From: Sphingomonas sp. KR3-1
Lineage (GTDB): Bacteria; Pseudomonadota; Alphaproteobacteria; Sphingomonadales; Sphingomonadaceae
Direction of reading: 5' to 3'
Assembly: GCF_040049295.1 (NCBI RefSeq)
Contig: NZ_JBDZDQ010000002.1
Coordinates: 62,001 to 126,000 of the forward strand
DNA length: 64,000 nucleotides
Numbering within the stretch: the first letter of the stretch is position 1; every line of letters begins with the position of its first letter. The notes beneath the pieces are model-generated. The model was not told the DNA's origin. It made no database searches and worked only from the letters and a program-made list of their open reading frames with translations. This document shows, piece by piece, positions 7,672 through 15,757 of the stretch. The translations under genes and the position numbers were made by a program.

Positions 7672-10037
7672 TTGACCAGGTCCTCGATGCCCTTGCGGAA
7701 TTCGCCGGCCTTTTCCTTGGCGTCGTCGAGCAGCTGGCCGGGCGAGGAGATCGCCGCGGCGCCCAGCGCCATCAGGCAGGTTCCGGAGGATGCGCGCGGC
7801 GTCGGCGTCGGGGCCGGCCCCTTCACCGCCAGCGTCGCGGCCGGCTTCTTCGTGCAGTCGACCAGCGCATCGACGAACATGCTGCCGATTTCCTGCGAGG
7901 CGCCGACGATGAAGTGCGAGGCCTCCTTCGCGGTCTTCAGGTTGATGCCGCCATTCTGCCGCATGAAATTGACCATGTACCAGCAGGCGAAGCTCTCGAT
8001 CTCCTTGGAGACGAAGGTTTTCACCGCGGCGGTGTTGGTCAGCCCGCTCGCGCCGAAGCTGCCGCCCATGGCGGTGAGGAAGTCCGTGCACCGCGTGTTG
8101 CGGCCGGCGGCGGAGCCCTTGGCGCCGATCAGATAGTCGCTGACGGCATCGGCGACGCCCTTGCCCGGCGCGATGTTGAGCGACGGGACGGATCCCGAGC
8201 TGACGGTTCCCGCGCCCACCGCATAGCCGGCGACGTCGCCCTCCAGGTTGATCGGGCCGCCATAATCGGTGCCCTTGAAATAGGTGAGCGCGCTTGCGGT
8301 CGGCTTCTTGACCCGGTCGACCGACAGGCGCGCGGCGCCGCCGCCCAGGTCACCGACCCAGGTCGAGGCCTCGACGCCGGGCACCGCGCCGACCGGCTGG
8401 GGAGCGGTGCGCGCAAGGAAGCTCCGCCGCGCATCCATCCCGATGAGCATGTGCCCGACATCGACCTTGCCGGTCGGATCGGTGACGTCCTGGCTGGCGC
8501 CGATCGACAGGAACGTGCCGCAGTCGAGGCATTCCATCGCATATTTGGGCTGGGTCGTGCCGGCATAGACGTTGAACATCTGGTTGCGGACATGGCTCTG
8601 CTGCGAGGTCTCGAAGTCCTTGCTCCACGGGGTACCGTAAAAGATGCCGCGCAGCATGTTGAGCTGCTCGCCGACGGCGGTGACCCCGCATGCCGTCATC
8701 TGCTTCTCGGCGGTGCGCAGCAGCGCGACCAGTTCCTTGAAATTGGCGGCCTTCTTCACCGGCTTCGAGCATTTCGTGCTGCCGGCGGTGCGCGCGACGC
8801 GCGGCGGCTTGGCGCGGTCGCCCGGATTGGAGAGGTAGAAGCCCCAGCCCAGTGCTCCCGCCGGGGTCGAGATCGAACTCGTGCCGATCCCGGCGCGGTC
8901 GAGGATCCATTCGGCGAAGCTGTTGCTGTTCGGCCCCGGCGGCGCGTTGTAGACGACATCCAGCGCCTCATATTCGCTCGCAGCCTTGTTGACCGCGCTC
9001 ACCTGGGCGCAGGTCGCGGGGATGGTGATGCAGGTCGATCCCGTGCCGTGTCCGCCGGCATGTTCGACATGGCTGTGGGTGCCGGTGGTCCGCCCGCCGG
9101 CGCTGAGCGAAGCCGGATCCGCGACGCCGCTGTCGCTGCCCGGCTGCACTTCGACATGCGACTTGCCGCCGGCAGAGTCCGTCATGTTGACCTTGGCGTG
9201 CACGAAACCCGCCTTGCCCAGGCCGGCCACGCCGATCGGGGCGAAGCACAATTCGAGCGCGCAGGATTTCGCCTTGGTGGGCCCCGGCGGCGGGGCTGCT
9301 CCGCCCTTCTTTTTCTTCTTGGGCTTGCGCATCACCGTCGGCGCCTGGCTCGGCGTCGCGTCCAGCGATCGGCGCTGTGGTCCAATCGGCCCGGGCGCGG
9401 TCTGCTGCATCACATGGGCGAGCTCGTGCGCCATGGTGAAGCTGGGGCCGGCAGTTTCACGGGCGCCCAGCCAGACATGGTTCCTGTAGGTGAAGGCGCG
9501 TGCCGAGATGCTGGCGTTCATCGCGCTCGCATCGCTGCCCTGGTGGACGCGCACGCCCGACAGGTCGCGGCCCATCCGTCCTTCGAAATAGTCGCGCGTT
9601 CCCGCCGGCAGCGGCGCGCCGCCGGTGGTCAGCTCGGCATCCGAGGCCGCCAGGCTTTCGGCGCCGCCTTCGCGGTGCGCACGCACCTGCTCTTCCGATC
9701 CGGAGCAGGCACAGGCGCGCTGCACCGCCCCGCTCGCCGGGGTCGCCTCGCCCTGTGCGGCCGAAGCCGGGCCGGGCATCGCCATAACCTGCGCAGCGAT
9801 GCTGTCGGCCTCGCGCTCGTAGCGGTCGCCGGCGGGGCCGACCTCGAGCCGGGGCTGGACCGGGTGGTGCCGTTCGGCCTCTCCACAGGCTGCGCATTTC
9901 CGCTGCACCGAGGGCACCGCGGACAGCGACGCGAAGACCCGCGAGGCCTGGCGGCTCGGCGGCGGCGCGCTTCTGCGCATCACCGTGCCCGGCCGCCCGG
10001 TCTGGCTGCGGACGGCGCTGGCCTGCCGCGCGCTCAT
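7668..10037 (-). CDS. DUF4157 protein with large unknown C-terminal domain (candidate cargo)
   Basis: A 789-residue protein. Residues about 35-225 form the same DUF4157 unit as the next gene (VQRKCAAC, YEREADSIA, GRMGRDLSGVRVH, HELAH with His204/Glu205). A Lys-rich hinge (KPKKKKKGG) at about 240 leads into about 540 residues I do not recognise. These contain several Cys, the segment GPNSNSFAEWILDRAG, a Gly/His-rich stretch near THSHVEHAGGHGTG, and DVGHMLIGMDARR. No signal peptide or membrane helix. ATG overlaps the upstream 84-aa gene and the stop overlaps the second DUF4157 gene. The N-terminal domain probably targets it to the particle; the C-terminal part may be the active payload (inference). 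Confidence 0.85.
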   Translation of the reverse strand: MSARQASAVRSQTGRPGTVMRRSAPPPSRQASRVFASLSAVPSVQRKCAACGEAERHHPVQPRLEVGPAGDRYEREADSIAAQVMAMPGPASAAQGEATPASGAVQRACACSGSEEQVRAHREGGAESLAASDAELTTGGAPLPAGTRDYFEGRMGRDLSGVRVHQGSDASAMNASISARAFTYRNHVWLGARETAGPSFTMAHELAHVMQQTAPGPIGPQRRSLDATPSQAPTVMRKPKKKKKGGAAPPPGPTKAKSCALELCFAPIGVAGLGKAGFVHAKVNMTDSAGGKSHVEVQPGSDSGVADPASLSAGGRTTGTHSHVEHAGGHGTGSTCITIPATCAQVSAVNKAASEYEALDVVYNAPPGPNSNSFAEWILDRAGIGTSSISTPAGALGWGFYLSNPGDRAKPPRVARTAGSTKCSKPVKKAANFKELVALLRTAEKQMTACGVTAVGEQLNMLRGIFYGTPWSKDFETSQQSHVRNQMFNVYAGTTQPKYAMECLDCGTFLSIGASQDVTDPTGKVDVGHMLIGMDARRSFLARTAPQPVGAVPGVEASTWVGDLGGGAARLSVDRVKKPTASALTYFKGTDYGGPINLEGDVAGYAVGAGTVSSGSVPSLNIAPGKGVADAVSDYLIGAKGSAAGRNTRCTDFLTAMGGSFGASGLTNTAAVKTFVSKEIESFACWYMVNFMRQNGGINLKTAKEASHFIVGASQEIGSMFVDALVDCTKKPAATLAVKGPAPTPTPRASSGTCLMALGAAAISSPGQLLDDAKEKAGEFRKGIEDLVK

Positions 10038-10288
10038 CGGCGCGCTCCCGTGATCTGGCGCGCAAGCGCGCGGCCGGCGGACTGGCCGAGATCGGCGGCA
10101 CCCGCGACCGGCGGCACGCTCAGCGACAAGCGGCCACGATCGCCGCCCAGCGCGGCCGGATCAGCGCTGGCGAGCTCGGCGGCGATCGCCCGGCTCAGCG
10201 CGCCGCGCACCGCTGCGGCATCGCCTGGCGCGACGCCGACCAGCGTCAGCCGGTCGATATGCACATGGATGCGCGCGGGCCCGCTCAT
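10034..10288 (-). CDS. Small conserved-type eCIS protein, 84 aa
   Basis: An 84-residue protein starting at an ATG that overlaps the ATPase stop (ATGA). Its opening ARIHVHIDRLTLVG suggests a beta strand, followed by an Ala-rich helix (AAAVRGALSRAIAAELAS) and a Gly/Ala-rich tail. Small proteins with an IHVHIDRL-type start occur next to DUF4157 genes in injection-system loci. Its function is unknown. Position directly before two cargo candidates would fit an adaptor or chaperone, but nothing in the sequence proves it. Confidence 0.7.
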   Translation of the reverse strand: MSGPARIHVHIDRLTLVGVAPGDAAAVRGALSRAIAAELASADPAALGGDRGRLSLSVPPVAGAADLGQSAGRALARQITGARR

Positions 10289-12192
10289 GCTTCCCACCCG
10301 CGCAGCTCGGCCGCGGTCAGCGAGCGGCCGAGCTTCTCATATTCGAGCCGCGACGCCGCGCGCACATCCTCCATCGTCAGCCGGGCATCGCCGCCGCGAT
10401 TGGCGGCGAGGAAGGCGGCCACCATCGCCACGTTGCGGATCGAACCGCCGGCGATGTTGAGCTGGGCAAGCTGGCCGAAGTCGAGCGCCTCGCGCGGCAT
10501 GTCCTGGGGCAGCATCCGCTTCCAGATCTCGATCCGCTCGGCCGCATCGGGAAAGTCGAAATCGAGGATGAAGCGCAGCCGGCGCAGGAAGGCCGGATCG
10601 ATATTGGCGCGGAAGTTGGTCGTCAGGATCGACAGGCCGCGATATTCCTCCAGCCGCTGGAGCAGATAGCTGACTTCGATATTGGCCATCCGGTCGCGGC
10701 TGTCGTTGACTTCGCCGCGCTTGCCGAACAGCGCGTCGGCCTCGTCGAACTGGAGGATCGCCGAGCCTTCCTCGGCCGCGTCGAACACCCGGCGCAAATT
10801 CTTCTCGGTCTCGCCCACCCATTTCGACACCATCGAGGCCAGGTCGATCCGGTAGACATCGAGCCCGAGCTCGGCGCCCAGCACTTCGCCGGCGAGCGTC
10901 TTGCCCGTGCCCGACGGCCCGGAGAACAGCACGCTGACCCCGAGCCCGCGGCCGCCCGCACGGTGCGCGAAGCCCCATTCCTCATAGACGGTGGCGCGGT
11001 TGCGCACCTGCGCGGCGATCGCCTCCAGCACCGCCTTTTGCCGCGGCGGCAGCACCAGGTCGTTCCAGGTCGCCTCGCTCTCGACCCGCCGTGCCAGGTC
11101 GTCCATGCGCGGCCGGGCGAACCGCCGCGCGGCGTCCCAGGCGATCCCGCCATAATCGGGCGCCGGCGCCTTCTTGCCCTTCTTCGCCGGCGCGGCCGGC
11201 TGGGCGAGGACGTCGAGTTCGGCGGCGACGCTGTCGGCCAGCTCGGGCGACACCGCGAACTGGCTGGCGAGCCGATCGAGCGTGCCGTTGAGCTTGCCGG
11301 CATAGCTCCCGAGCCGATCGCGCCACACCGGCAATTGCTCCCTGGCGGTCAGCCGCGGCATGTCGAGCCGCACGGTCGGTCCCGCGCCGAGCAGCAGCGC
11401 GTCGGGCGCGGCGATGATCAGCGGCAGGCGCACCAGCTCGGCGAACAGCACGAGCGGCGCCGGGTCGGCGATGCGCGAGGCGTCGACGAACAGCTCGCCC
11501 CCGGTCAGCAGCAGGTCGCGGTGCCAGGTCTGTGCCTGGCGCGCGATGTCCGACGGCGCATTCGGCAACATCGCCGCGTTGATCGCGAACATCGGCCGGT
11601 CGCCGCCGATCGCCGCCGCCGCCGCCTGCTCCTTGCCCGCGGGATCGAGGCCGCAGAGCTGGATCGTCGCGCGACTGTCTGCCGCGAGCCGCAGCGCGAT
11701 TGCATCGGCCAGGCGCCGGCGCGACGGCGACAGGTCCTTGCGCGGCGCGACCGTGCGCGCCTCCATCGCCAGCTCCTCGGCGAGCGAGGGCGCGTCGAGC
11801 AGGGCGAGCAGCACCGGCTCGGCCAGCGCGAACGGCGCGCCGCCAAGCCCGTCGCGTGCGTCGATGCGGATGAGCGCCATCGCGCGCAACGGTGCGCCCG
11901 CGCCCAGCGCCGACCAATGCGCGTCGGGCAACTGGCTCAGCGCCAGCCCGACGCTGGGCGCGGTGCGGCGAGGGTCGCCATGCAGCGCCGCGATCCGCTC
12001 GCCCGCCTCGGGCTCGAGCGCGGCATAGGCGCCGAGCAGCAGCAGGTTGCGGCCGAAATTGTCGAGCCCGAACTGTGCCGCGATGTCGTCGGCGCGGGTT
12101 TGCGGCAGCTTTGGCGCACGCTTGCCGTCGAGCCAGGCGGCGACGGTCGGGAAGCCCGCGGCGAGCGGCTGGAGGGCCGGCGCGGCGTTCAT
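10285..12192 (-). CDS. AAA+ ATPase of the injection system (Pvc15-like)
   Basis: A 635-residue protein. The first 380 residues are a helical, Ala/Leu-rich domain with a degenerate ATPase-like region. The C-terminal 250 residues are a canonical AAA+ module: Walker A GPSGTGKTLA near residue 425, Walker B AILQFDEADALF, sensor 1 TTNFRANID, and Arg finger region FLRRLRFILDF. A Pvc15/Afp15-type ATPase is a hallmark of eCIS loci and is thought to help assembly or cargo loading; phage tails and R-pyocins do not have it. Start at 12192 overlaps the DUF4255 stop. An open frame extends upstream to 13836 but it is antisense to no gene signal and overlaps DUF4255, so it was not used. Confidence 0.93.
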   Translation of the reverse strand: MNAAPALQPLAAGFPTVAAWLDGKRAPKLPQTRADDIAAQFGLDNFGRNLLLLGAYAALEPEAGERIAALHGDPRRTAPSVGLALSQLPDAHWSALGAGAPLRAMALIRIDARDGLGGAPFALAEPVLLALLDAPSLAEELAMEARTVAPRKDLSPSRRRLADAIALRLAADSRATIQLCGLDPAGKEQAAAAAIGGDRPMFAINAAMLPNAPSDIARQAQTWHRDLLLTGGELFVDASRIADPAPLVLFAELVRLPLIIAAPDALLLGAGPTVRLDMPRLTAREQLPVWRDRLGSYAGKLNGTLDRLASQFAVSPELADSVAAELDVLAQPAAPAKKGKKAPAPDYGGIAWDAARRFARPRMDDLARRVESEATWNDLVLPPRQKAVLEAIAAQVRNRATVYEEWGFAHRAGGRGLGVSVLFSGPSGTGKTLAGEVLGAELGLDVYRIDLASMVSKWVGETEKNLRRVFDAAEEGSAILQFDEADALFGKRGEVNDSRDRMANIEVSYLLQRLEEYRGLSILTTNFRANIDPAFLRRLRFILDFDFPDAAERIEIWKRMLPQDMPREALDFGQLAQLNIAGGSIRNVAMVAAFLAANRGGDARLTMEDVRAASRLEYEKLGRSLTAAELRGWEA

Positions 12193-13442
12193 GTCAGCGT
12201 CACTAGCGGGCCGGTGAGCTGGCCGAAATCGGGCTGGTTCGGATCGCTGCCGACCTCGGGCGCCGAGGCATAGCCGTCGACGTCGAGCCGGGCCAGGTAC
12301 GATCCCGCGCCGAGCTGGCTGCAATCGAACACCAGGCTGCTCGCCGGGAAGGCGGCGGGCGGGATGGCGGCGATCGCGGCGCTGGCCGGGGAAGTGGTGC
12401 TCCGCGCGTTCAGCAGCAGCGTGGCCACCTGGCCCTCCTGCAGCGGCGGGGCGACCGTCACGCTGACCTGCCCGGCGCCCGGCCCCGGCGCGATCGCGGT
12501 CACGCTCGGCGCGATGACCAGCGCGACCATGTTCGAGCGGCGGCGCAGATGCGCGGGGGTTGCCGGATCGGCCGGCGCGGCGACGACCTGCAGCCGGTGC
12601 GCGCCGATCCGCGGGGTGATGCCGCCGAACAGCGCGGGCTTCATCGGCAGCGCCAGGTTGCCGCCGGCCACCCAATCGTCGGCGATCGGCTGCGCCGCGT
12701 CGTCGAGCCACAGGCCATTGCCGATCCGCGCGATGCCGGACCCCGATAGGTACAGCGTGCCGCCCCAGGCGACGGCGCCCATCTGCCGGGGCGCGGGCCC
12801 GGCGCTCTCGATCACGAACGGCCCCATCGGCGCGGCGTGGAAGGTCGGCGACGCCACTGGCGCGGCCCCGCCCGGCGCGTCCTGCGTCTCGATGACGACA
12901 TTCTCGACGATGCATGCGGTGGAGAGCGTGTAGGGCACCTGGAAGAAGACCGACCACAGCTTCGACCAGTCGTCGAGCGAGGGCTGCTCGCGCCCGATGC
13001 GGATCGTGCGCCCCTCGGCCGCGAGGTCGGCATGGTCGAGCGCCGGCGAGTTGGCGGAATCGGTGCTGGCGGTCTCGATCGCCGCGACGGACAAGCCAGG
13101 CGCCGCGCCGAGCGCCAGCGCGCACGCGCCGTAGAGCCGCTCGGGCTCGAACTTGGCGGGGTTGCCATAGAAGCTGAGCAGATAATGGAGATCGAGCGCC
13201 AGCCGGGTGCGCGCGCGCGATTCCCCCGCGCCGTCGCGCGTCGCCACATAGGCGTTGCTGTGCGCGGCGTTGGGGACGATGCGGTACAGGCAGAGATTGA
13301 CCAGCGGCTTGTTCTCTTCGGCCAGCTTGGCGGTCGGCGCCCCGATCCGGACATCGCCCTGGCTGACGGCCTGGTTCACCGCGTCCTGCAGGACGTGCTC
13401 GAGCGTGGCGGTGACCACGGCGACCGACCGGAAATTGCTCAT
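12189..13442 (-). CDS. DUF4255 protein (Pvc16-like tail terminator/cap region)
   Basis: A 417-residue protein. Residues 1-200 are a clear DUF4255 (Pvc16 N-terminal) domain: VTATLEHVLQ at the start, then LVNLCLYRIVPN, LALDLHYLLSFYG, FEPERLYG and the segment LDDWSKLWSVFFQVPYTLS. The second half is beta-rich with Ig-like character and may decorate the particle. In Afp/PVC the homologue sits at the distal end of the tube and sheath and sets termination or stability. ATGA overlaps on both sides. Diagnostic for eCIS as opposed to prophage tails or type VI secretion. Confidence 0.93.
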   Translation of the reverse strand: MSNFRSVAVVTATLEHVLQDAVNQAVSQGDVRIGAPTAKLAEENKPLVNLCLYRIVPNAAHSNAYVATRDGAGESRARTRLALDLHYLLSFYGNPAKFEPERLYGACALALGAAPGLSVAAIETASTDSANSPALDHADLAAEGRTIRIGREQPSLDDWSKLWSVFFQVPYTLSTACIVENVVIETQDAPGGAAPVASPTFHAAPMGPFVIESAGPAPRQMGAVAWGGTLYLSGSGIARIGNGLWLDDAAQPIADDWVAGGNLALPMKPALFGGITPRIGAHRLQVVAAPADPATPAHLRRRSNMVALVIAPSVTAIAPGPGAGQVSVTVAPPLQEGQVATLLLNARSTTSPASAAIAAIPPAAFPASSLVFDCSQLGAGSYLARLDVDGYASAPEVGSDPNQPDFGQLTGPLVTLT

Positions 13443-14515
13443 CGCCCGTGCCGCCCGGCGAGAAAGTCGTCGAGCGTCCGGGCGGCCGGACCGGAGGGCG
13501 CGGGGGGAAGCGCTGCCGGCTGGGCGGCGCGGATCTCGACGCTGCCGATGTGCACCTCGACGATCGGCTGGACGATGGGCGGGGCGGGAGGGCTCGGGGC
13601 GCGCGGGTGCGGCGTCGCCGGATAGGTCGCGGCATGGATCGCGGAGGACGCGGGCACGGCGTCCGCGTGGTGCGGGCGGGACTGAGAGGCGCGTTCGGCT
13701 GGCGCGGCCTCGACGCGCACGCTCTCGACCTGGGTCGGGCTGGTGCCGGGTGCGGGGGATGCCGCTGTCGGCGTGGAGACAGGTGGGGCAGCGGCCGGTG
13801 CGACGGCGGAGGGCTGCGGTCCGCGTGGGTCGGCACGGTGCTCGATCGGGCCGGATGCGCCGACCGGATCGGGTGGAGATGCGACGAACGGGGCAGGCGC
13901 CGCTTCCACCGCTGACGCCGGTATCGCTACCTCGATCGCGGCGATGTGCGCCGCTTCAGGCCGCCGCGCACTTGGCGCGGGCGCGGATGCAGGCGCCGCG
14001 GCGGGCACGGGCGAAACCCGTCGATCGCTCTCGACGGGAGGCATGCTGGAAGGCGCTGCCGGCGGGGCCGACAGGGCGGGCGCCGGGGCGCTGTCACCGC
14101 CCGGCATCGACGGCGCATCGAGCGCGCGCCGCTGGATGACCGCGGGCTGTGCCGGCGGCGATGCGGCTGCCGGATGTGCGGCGAGCGGCGTTCCGGCAAT
14201 CGCGGTCGACCAGCTCGGCACAACACCGCCCTGCGTCTCGCTAACTGGAGAAACGCGCGCCGGCTGGGCCGCTGCCGGTGGCGCGGAAAGCGACATGAGC
14301 GCCGATGCCTGGGGCGGAGAGGCCGCCGGCGCACGCGGCGGGCTCGCCATGTCGGGCTGGAGGGGCGCCCCGGCATCCGCTGGAACCGCGGGCGCCGGCT
14401 CGGCGAAGCCGGCTTCCTCGGGCAGGGGTTCGAAGCGCGTCGGCACGCGCGGCCAGGCGAGCCCGGGCGGGCTGCCGGCGACGCGCATCGCGAGGCGATC
14501 GAACAATCCCCTCAT
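13439..14515 (-). CDS. Pro/Ala-rich low-complexity protein of the eCIS operon
   Basis: A 358-residue protein starting at ATG 14515, which overlaps the stop of the preceding gene. The first 15 residues (MRGLFDRLAMRVAGS) form an amphipathic helix. The rest is dominated by Pro, Ala, Ser and Val with no recognisable fold, until a short ordered segment at the end (VEVHIGSVEIRAA, then TLDDFLAGR). The short conserved-looking beta strand VHIGSVEIR at the end of such disordered proteins suggests a docking peptide. Possible roles are a flexible linker, or a scaffold or length-determining factor. None is proven. The codon pattern is like its neighbours and it is fully embedded in the coupled operon. Confidence 0.75.
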   Translation of the reverse strand: MRGLFDRLAMRVAGSPPGLAWPRVPTRFEPLPEEAGFAEPAPAVPADAGAPLQPDMASPPRAPAASPPQASALMSLSAPPAAAQPARVSPVSETQGGVVPSWSTAIAGTPLAAHPAAASPPAQPAVIQRRALDAPSMPGGDSAPAPALSAPPAAPSSMPPVESDRRVSPVPAAAPASAPAPSARRPEAAHIAAIEVAIPASAVEAAPAPFVASPPDPVGASGPIEHRADPRGPQPSAVAPAAAPPVSTPTAASPAPGTSPTQVESVRVEAAPAERASQSRPHHADAVPASSAIHAATYPATPHPRAPSPPAPPIVQPIVEVHIGSVEIRAAQPAALPPAPSGPAARTLDDFLAGRHGR

Positions 14516-15195
14516 TGCCCCGCCGCCGCCAGGTAGAAGCGCCGCCGCGCGGGCGGGAGCAGCAGGATGTCGCGTTCCGACCAATGGTTGATCCGCGCGA
14601 GGTCGGCGACCTGCTGCAGCAGCCGCGGCACGCGAAACTCGATCTCGCGCCAGAAGAAGCTGGCGATATCGAGCAGGATCGACTGATCTGCGCCGCATTC
14701 GGGGCAGCGCGCAGCGATGGCCACCTCGGCATCCGGATCGAGCGTGTCGAGCGCGGCGTCGAGCGCGGCGGCATCCAGTGCGGCACCGTCCGGCGCGATC
14801 CGCTCGCGCAGGGCTGTCCGTGCGAGCGGGCCGAGGCCCTCGCACGCGGCGAGGTCGCCCGCGGTCACCGCGCGCACCGCGACGCCGTCTATGTCCAGCG
14901 AAGCCGGCGCGTCCGCGGCGGGCAAGGCGGCTCGGTCGATATCCGTGGCAGCGAGGGCGAACTCGAAACCCTCGCCGCAATCGCTGCAACGATGCGCGAC
15001 TTCGATCCGCGCGCCGAACTGCATCGCGCGGAGCGCGAACAGCCAGCGGTCCCGCATGCCGAGCGGCAGCGAAGCCGCCGCGTCATAGGGCAGGCCGGCA
15101 CCCGACACGAGCAGCAGCAAGGCGCGTGCCGCCGGTCCGAGCGCCGCACCGTGCTCCGCGATCTCGATCAGATCCAGGGCGCTGAATCGGCGCAC
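14512..15195 (-). CDS. Baseplate-type protein with two CxxC pairs (gp26-region-like)
   Basis: A 227-residue protein starting at GTG 15195 with a weak AGGGG site upstream. It has two CxxC pairs about 90 residues apart (CSDCGEGFEF and CPECGADQSI), which could together hold one zinc. The C-terminal part (SFFWREIEFRVPRLLQQVADL, then WSERDILLLPPARRRFYL) matches the pattern I know from small baseplate proteins next to sheath and tube genes in phage-tail-like clusters, where the residues W.E.dIL.L...rR..YL are conserved. No signal peptide. Role in baseplate assembly is inferred from family and position. Confidence 0.75.
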   Translation of the reverse strand: MRRFSALDLIEIAEHGAALGPAARALLLLVSGAGLPYDAAASLPLGMRDRWLFALRAMQFGARIEVAHRCSDCGEGFEFALAATDIDRAALPAADAPASLDIDGVAVRAVTAGDLAACEGLGPLARTALRERIAPDGAALDAAALDAALDTLDPDAEVAIAARCPECGADQSILLDIASFFWREIEFRVPRLLQQVADLARINHWSERDILLLPPARRRFYLAAAGQ

Positions 15196-15206
15196 GAGGC
15201 GAACCC

Positions 15207-15740
15207 CTACAGTGCCGGTTCGGTGAAGCTCGGCTCGTTGGGTTCGGGCACGTCATAGTCGCGCTCCCAGCCCTCATTCTCGAGCTTGAGCGTCTGGATC
15301 GCCACCGCGCTGGCGGAGGCGTCGAGATCGGGAAAGGCGGTGAACTCGGACGGCCAGCAGCGGAACAGCTTGTAGGCGAGTGCCAGCTGCCCCGCCTCGT
15401 TGTAGATTTCGAGGACCAGGTCCTTGCGGAAGTCCTTCAGCGAAACCTCGCTGCCCAGGCCGGAGCCATAGTTCCACACCTTGTTCGCCCATTGCTCGAA
15501 CGTCGTGTCGTTGGTGACGCCGCGCTCGAGCGTGATCGCCTCATATTCGGTCTGGCCGGGCGACTTGCGGTGCGTCGAGGGATCGCCGCCCTCGCGGAAC
15601 TTGACGACCTCGGTATGCCGCTTGAGCGCGCTCATCTTGCTCAGCCCGGCGACATAGTCGCCATTGGGATAGCGCAGGCGGAACTTGTAGGTCTTGTACG
15701 GATCGTGCCGGTCGGGATTGGCGGTGAACGGTGGTGCCAT
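15207..15740 (-). CDS. Inner tube protein (gp19/T4 tube family)
   Basis: A 177-residue protein of the phage tail tube family. Start at 15740 is set by an AGGGGAG ribosome site. The segment DPYKTYKFRLRYPNGDYVAGLSKMS, the following VVKFREGGDPST, the stretch KSPGQTEYEAITLERGVT and the end PSEFTAFPDLDASASAVAIQTL..E.EGWERD are all conserved in the family (TIGR02241 type). It forms the stacked hexameric inner tube that is driven through the target envelope. It lies 17 bases downstream of the sheath gene. One tube gene is visible here; eCIS loci often have two, so another may be outside the window. Confidence 0.95.
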   Translation of the reverse strand: MAPPFTANPDRHDPYKTYKFRLRYPNGDYVAGLSKMSALKRHTEVVKFREGGDPSTHRKSPGQTEYEAITLERGVTNDTTFEQWANKVWNYGSGLGSEVSLKDFRKDLVLEIYNEAGQLALAYKLFRCWPSEFTAFPDLDASASAVAIQTLKLENEGWERDYDVPEPNEPSFTEPAL

Positions 15741-15757
15741 GATCGATCTCCCCTGAA

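Noticed and set aside
7584..10460. 958-codon open frame on the plus strand opposite the DUF4157 genes
   Set aside because: It is antisense to clear DUF4157 domains, Arg/Gly/Ala-rich and without motifs; high G+C makes such shadow frames common.
10285..13836. 1183-codon minus frame read as one ATPase
   Set aside because: Its first 548 codons overlap DUF4255 in another frame and have shadow composition; the ATPase starts at 12192 with an ATGA overlap.
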